DNA of 64,000 nt, from assembly GCF_002042975.1 (NCBI RefSeq), contig NW_018148670.1:4063899-4127898 (forward strand), given 5' to 3'. Each line of letters opens with the position of its first letter. Position 1 is the stretch's first letter. This DNA is from Orbicella faveolata. Its lineage: Eukaryota > Cnidaria > Anthozoa > Scleractinia > Merulinidae. A program made the position numbers and the translations under genes. Below the pieces are notes generated by a model. The model had not been told where the DNA came from, ran no database searches, and was given only the letters and a program-made list of their open reading frames with translations. This document shows, one piece after another, positions 58,170-64,000 of this stretch.

Positions 58170-58750
58170 CTACAGATTTGATAACGATGTTCTCCGCCCT
58201 CTGCTGCGAAATTCGTGACAACTTTATCATCGGACGAGTAGCTGTGCAATATTTTCAATTAACTTGTGACAAGCTGACTAGGCAATTTTAGTCACGACAA
58301 TAATAAGACATCACGCACCGAGGGAAAAACTGTCAAAGATAGAAGTATAAAGGCGTGCAGGTCCTTACCACGAAGTGAAGACGATAACATAAAGATCCTG
58401 AAAGCCAAACACGCTAGAAAATTACGAATATCTTGAGTTGAAAGATCCATACGTCGTACTTAGTGTATGACTGATGTTTCGAAAATAGTACCTGTGGTTT
58501 CTTTCAAGTGCGATGACCAATAACCACAGAACTGGTCATAAAATAACCACCCGCTAAGTAAACCATTTTCATTTACATTTCGCCGAATATTTATTGCAAC
58601 CAATGGTATAAATGTAAGTAGTGTCAGAATTTTTTGAAAAATACTAAATCCAACTAAATGCGAATTTGTAACGTTTAACATATTATCAAGTTTCAATTAT
58701 GCTAGCTGTTTGTCAAATCAATTTTAAGGCATTGTAGTTTCTGACATGAC

Positions 58751-58756
58751 AATAAA
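58751..58756 (+). terminator. Candidate polyadenylation signal of the BH3 gene
   Basis: AATAAA about 580 bases after the stop codon. Confidence 0.4.
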
Positions 58757-61700
58757 CATAGCAAGCTGCTGACTTTTCTCAGCTTGTTATACATGCAAAA
58801 CTTGTCTCATTTGAACTGCGATATCGTGAAAAACGATTCACCTCAAACGCAAAATCCAAAAATCATGATTAATGTAAAACATATACAAGTGGTTTCAGTG
58901 CGTCTGCCGTCACATGATTTTCGCATGAACTCCACTGACAATTTTTTCTACACTTAGGCTGAAATTGTACTTATCATTTCCCATCGCATTTGATTAACCC
59001 ACAACGTTAAACGAAATAAACATAAAGCTATTACCTTAAAACTAAATTGACCGTAAAATGGAAATTATATGAAAAGTTATTGAATAAAATGTATACACCT
59101 GGATCGAAGTTACGGATGCCTCTAACATTTTCTGAGCACAAATTATCACGGCAAGTTTTATTATGGTCATGAAATTAAGACAAAAAGGAAAGAAATAAAA
59201 GCTGGCGTAAACGGTGAATAAGAATAAGTTGGTGGAAAAAAAAAATCCAAAAAGTAACACAACATCACTTTTTAATCACAGTCGTTTTCGCTAAAAAAAA
59301 AAACAAAAACTAAGCATCACATTTGCGTGCCTCCAATTAGCATGATTGACATTCTGAAAACTTGAGTTGACACTTAAGTCTTTTCCCAAGAAGTGTTGTC
59401 AAAGTACTTCTGAGGGTAATAATCACGACTGCACTTGAAGATAGAGGAAATGATATTGTAAAATAGCTTTTACTGTGCTGTACAGTCGAAACATCCGCAC
59501 TGGGAGAGAGGATAATTTAGATCATGACATCCCTCTTAGCTTTCCCGTCAAGATTTGGTGCGTGCTCAGTCCGTTGAAATTGTTTGCTGTCATAATCAAA
59601 TTATTCGGATGATGGTCAAAGTATAAATTCTCATCAAGGTTTTACTATAAATTAGCAATGGAAGCGGCAAGAATTAACAAACTGATCAACGTTGACAAAG
59701 CAATACGAAACGGAGACCGCATTACGAATTGTTATAGAGTTTGCCCGCTGGCATAGGAACTTGCAGGGTTGCAAAACTTTCCACAGAACATATGAAAATG
59801 AAATCTGATACGGAGACCATCAGGGAATGATCGCCGATGTGCTCGTCCCTGACAATCTAGATGCAAAACGGTTCAGTTATAGCACTTGTCAGTGAGTTTA
59901 TATTTAGTATATCTACCGACCGGTTACTGCATGATATGAATGGTAGTGCGAATTACAAAACTTAGAAATGCCTAGTTAACTTGTAGAATGATGCGAAAAG
60001 TGCAAGAAAAAAATCACTTAGTCGTGACTGGTCGAAATGGTACATTAGAAAGCTTTACATACTGATTGTTACGCTCTCGTGCCGTGACTTTCTTAAGTAC
60101 TATGCGATGCTCACGCCAAATTATTGCCTTTAATATCTTAACTTCACGGTATCATATGACATTGAAATTACCTTCGGAAACATGAAGAAAATGACAAACT
60201 GAAACAACCAAACTTACCGAAAGAAAGAGAAAGCCAGCCGGTGTGTGTAATTCATTGTAACGCATTTGATCATTCATTTGACAAGATTCAACACTTTGCT
60301 TCTTTTAAGCAGGAGGAAAATAGGGTAAAATTGCGTGCTTGGCTTTGACTCTGTTGTGATATTTTAATAATGCTGAGAGCTTTTTTTAATGTTTTTGTCT
60401 TCTTAAAAAGGTAACACTAAATTACAATTCAAGGGCAATAAACAATTCGTACCCTGTTGGTCACGAAAGGCAGCAATGCGTTGTAAATGACAGAGGAAAA
60501 CAATAATCTATATTTTTTTTTTCGTAAAGGCTTTTGAAACATTAAATCGTGTCGGTCAAGTTACGTCAAAAACATCTACAAGTTAACCGAAAATAACATA
60601 ACATCGTTGCTTCTATCTATTTGCTTGTAAAAGACATGTCACTGTATTGACCCGGCGTTGGAGGACTATTTATGTAGTCTAAGTGTGTTTACTACTGAGC
60701 TAACAAAGAAAGCTAAATTTATCTCTTTGTAAGTTAAACTGAGATACAATCACCCTGTCAGACGGAAGGCTCCGGAACCCTTATTTATATCACACATACA
60801 AATTCAAATCTTATGTGACACGGAAAAACCAGGTTAGCGAAACAGAAACATGTAGTTACGTATAAATTAAATGAATTTCGCTTTTAAGAAACTTGATTAG
60901 ACCGTTTTACTATTCAGATCAGAATTGTTACGGGTTGAAGGCGAGTATAATACAACTTTGTGCAATGAGTAAACGGGCGTTGAAACCTTTAATATAAGGT
61001 AGTTTTCTATAAAATTTACTTGTTTTTTCACCAGAAAACCTAAAAGATTCGTTAAAAAAAGTAGGCCAATTACCAGAATGCTTCTGTAAGAGTCATATTG
61101 AAACGGCGACGCCGTAGTAAGAATATTATAGCAAAACATGACACCGAATTAACATAAGAATCAAGAATATAGGTATCTAAATCACACATGCGCTGTTTGC
61201 CTCGGAATTCTTTACAAATCCTTCAAACCCTAGTTAATTGCAACCATAAAAATTGTATGGCAACATAACCGTGCCATAAAATACACATCGGCAGATGAGC
61301 TGTGAAACAGTTTTGAAAAGAATCATTTAGTCACTTATTTATTTCTTAATCACTGGACACTTGGTTGTTTAAAATGTCATCAATTCAAGAACATATACAT
61401 TTTTGTAACGATAAAGTAATCTAGGCGTTGGTATAAATTGAACCACTCCTCCCCAATGGTGCCATTACACTTGCATTAACAGTTTTTGTCGAGAATGTCT
61501 TGATGACTTAAAAGCTTTTTGTGGTCAACCCGGCTCAAATGCGGAGATACACTCTAGGATTTCAATCTGATTTCATAAACTCCTTTGTCAAGAAAGCAAT
61601 CTATTTGAGATAAGAAAGGTGGTATTAAAAGCGAAAACAAAAATTGAATCACGGAAAGTTTATCAAGTAATTGCTTTAATTCTCAGTGTGTGTTGGAAAT

Positions 61701-62740
61701 TTGAGTTAAATAAGAACAAATCAGGTCGATAACTCAATGTACCTTAATGGGCCATCTCGCAAAAGTAGTAATAGAAGTAGTAAAGTGACTCGAATCTAAC
61801 AGACGAGGTATCCGACTGATAGGTAAGTTAAATCTTAGTATGTTTTTCTTTCACTTTCCTTGGGCCACCAAAGATTCCAGGCTGATGGCCTGCGCTTCTT
61901 GACACGAAGGAATATAATTTGTATACAGGGGCCCCCAAAACAGGAAAACGTTTTCAAAGCAACTCACAATTGAAAGCGCCATGTCGGTCAGGAACTACAT
62001 GACTGGAAAAAAAAAGTTCCGGTCAATACAAAGTATTTCTATTTAATTGCATATTTCTGTGCGCTAGTTATTTTATTATGTTTTCACTTGAAGCGAAAAA
62101 ACGCAAAACAAGAGACTATGATCAGTCTTATTAAAAATTACTGGCCAACGTAACAGTGTTTGGAGTTCATGTTTCACCCCGTTTAAAATATGCGGAGTAC
62201 TTTCTAGTGGTTTTTGTCATGCCCCCATATAAATTGGCGTACAGATAGACTTTTAAAACGTTTTTAACTCACCAGACAAGTTGAGTAGATTTAAAAGTAG
62301 ACTGATTTAGAAGCCTACATCGACAGAACCACGCGATGTCAAACGGATGATCGAGTAGCTGAGCAAATTAATGTGGCTTTTAAACACCACTTTCCGGTAA
62401 CCACTGTTAAACTTTATCATAGATAAGAAAATTTAAGAAACATGTTTTTGCTTCAAAGTTTAGTACCTTTCTGCCAAGTATCAAAAGGAAACATAACAAG
62501 ATATTAAACCATTTACGGTTCTAAGAAATTTAGGAGCTGAGAAGATTAACATGTTTTGACTAAGGGAAGCTTTTTTCTATTATTTCACCTTTTGTGTTAT
62601 TCACGAAAGAACTTTATGCAAATAAATATCTCATTATACAACAGACGATGAAAAAGTCGACATTTTAATGATGTTCTCTGTATCTTTTTTGTATTTTGTT
62701 TTTGTGAAATCACGATTGCCTTAAAATGGGACCAAGGACA
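58757..62740. other. Gene-free stretch
   Basis: AT-rich; no gene, RNA or defined repeat that I can support on either strand. Confidence 0.5.
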
Positions 62741-62822
62741 AAAAAATACAAAAGCAAAAACAAAAGCAAAAACAAAAACAAAAACAAAAACAAAAACAAA
62801 AACAAAACAAAAAAACAAAAAT
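62741..62822. repeat. CAAAAA microsatellite
   Basis: About 80 bases of CAAAAA and CAAAAG units. The minus-strand frame across it (FVFVFVFAFVF) is a repeat artefact. Confidence 0.95.
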
Positions 62823-64000
62823 AAGATTAGTGTGACCATATTGTCTATAATGAGGATGACGAAGTCGGGGGAACTCCACTGTATAAGCTATACAGGAATG
62901 TGTACACCCGGCAAAGAGTAAGGTCTCAAGTCGCTTTTGGTCCGAAATAGACAGATTTCCAACCTTTTTGATCTGAAATTGTGTAATATGTTTTTCACTG
63001 TGGCCTGGAACTGGGTATGTTCTTTGAAGAAACTAATATTTCTCGACTAACATCCGGAAATTGATAGCCTCCTCAAATGTTTACTGACTGAGATGCAAGG
63101 TATACCTGCTAAGCTATGGTGTATTAGAATCGTGTACTTAGTTTAGATGTCTAAAATAGGATATCGAGAATCACATATTCTGGTTTGAAATAAGCTAAAG
63201 GTTTTAGGAAGCAGGACCTCACCATTTTGGGGAGTAATCCCCTGGGTAATAAACGGTCTGCGATCAACACTAAAGGAACTTGCCCTGGTGTCCTCGAACA
63301 TAAGGAAGGTATGCTAGTACGAAACAGTTCATACCCCTAGTATTTATTTGCTATACTCGGTTTTCAGCACAGTTGAAACGTTAAGTAGACGGTCTGAATT
63401 AAAAATGGAGTGAGGAAGCGTTTTTCAGTAAACCGTTATGCAAAACCAATTCCTATAACACTAAGCTTGTGACCGCCCGCTGCTTGTAGTCACAAAACTA
63501 GACACCTATGCCCTAAAAATCAGTTCATCTCAAACTGAACCATCCACGAAGACTTGCAAGTGAACGTAAATGCTGAGCTAACACCCCACTCCAAACGAAA
63601 TTAAGAAATTGAGTGAGAAACACTATGTGACAAGTTTGCACCGCATTCATATCCAACGCACAAAGCACCTTGTGGCTTTCGTGCCTTGGAACAGGTTTAA
63701 CAAGCATGTTAAACAAACAACGAATAAATGAACCAAGGGCCCGTGCAGGTACCAGCAGGTAAAACTCTCAGCTTTGTGCACGGATGGAAACAAGATCTAC
63801 TGTAATGTTTTTTAGCTAAAGAATGCTCTACTTCAACTGCAAGACACTCAGCTGGCCTATTCCAAATATGCAAGATAAAGCAAACTCCGAGACGACAATA
63901 CACTTGTTTAAATTTCTGTTTCTACCGGTGTATACACAATGGGTTGTCAATGGCTTTTATGAAGTCAATAAAAATAACAGATCTATTTCAAGAACTGAGT
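62823..64000. other. Gene-free stretch at window end
   Basis: No supported feature. Short minus-strand frames at 63525-63903 have no recognisable motif. Confidence 0.5.

Noticed and set aside
62597-62839. Minus-strand frame with FVFVF repeats
   Set aside because: Produced by the CAAAAA microsatellite.

Overview
The window looks like nuclear DNA of an anthozoan cnidarian, most likely a stony coral. It is AT-rich, its genes are split by short GT-AG introns, it holds three short runs of N, and tRNA-derived SINEs and fold-back DNA elements are scattered through it. The animal assignment rests on the proteins (a TRPA channel, a SOX factor, a FAM53-like protein and a BH3-only protein). The coral assignment is inference from repeat style and gene repertoire.

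Layout. Bases 2437-12437 (+) hold a TRPA-type channel gene that I could assemble as ten in-phase exons giving 1115 residues: 16 ankyrin repeats, six membrane segments with a pore loop, and a C-terminal coiled coil. Its last intron is filled by nested fold-back transposons. Bases 22331-23056 (-) hold a one-exon nuclear protein with a FAM53/Simplet-like motif. Bases 39220-39957 (-) hold a one-exon, divergent SOX gene. Bases 57915-58169 (+) encode an 84-residue protein with a near-canonical BH3 death motif. Upstream of it, two collinear copies of a TATA-plus-5'-exon module lie about 4.02 kb apart and look like tandemly duplicated alternative promoters.

The rest is mostly non-coding: three tRNA-derived SINE families, pogo-like MITEs, a 694-bp fold-back element, a 265-bp hairpin MITE, a decayed PIF/Harbinger element with transposase and Myb-like halves, a LINE 3' relic, microsatellites and unexplained unique sequence.

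The genes do not form an operon or an obvious pathway. They are independent animal genes: sensory channel, nuclear regulator, transcription factor and apoptosis trigger. The most interesting points are the probable BH3-only gene with duplicated promoters, the TRPA channel that lacks two of the three key electrophile-sensing cysteines of vertebrate TRPA1, and the nested transposon block beside its alternative 3' ends.
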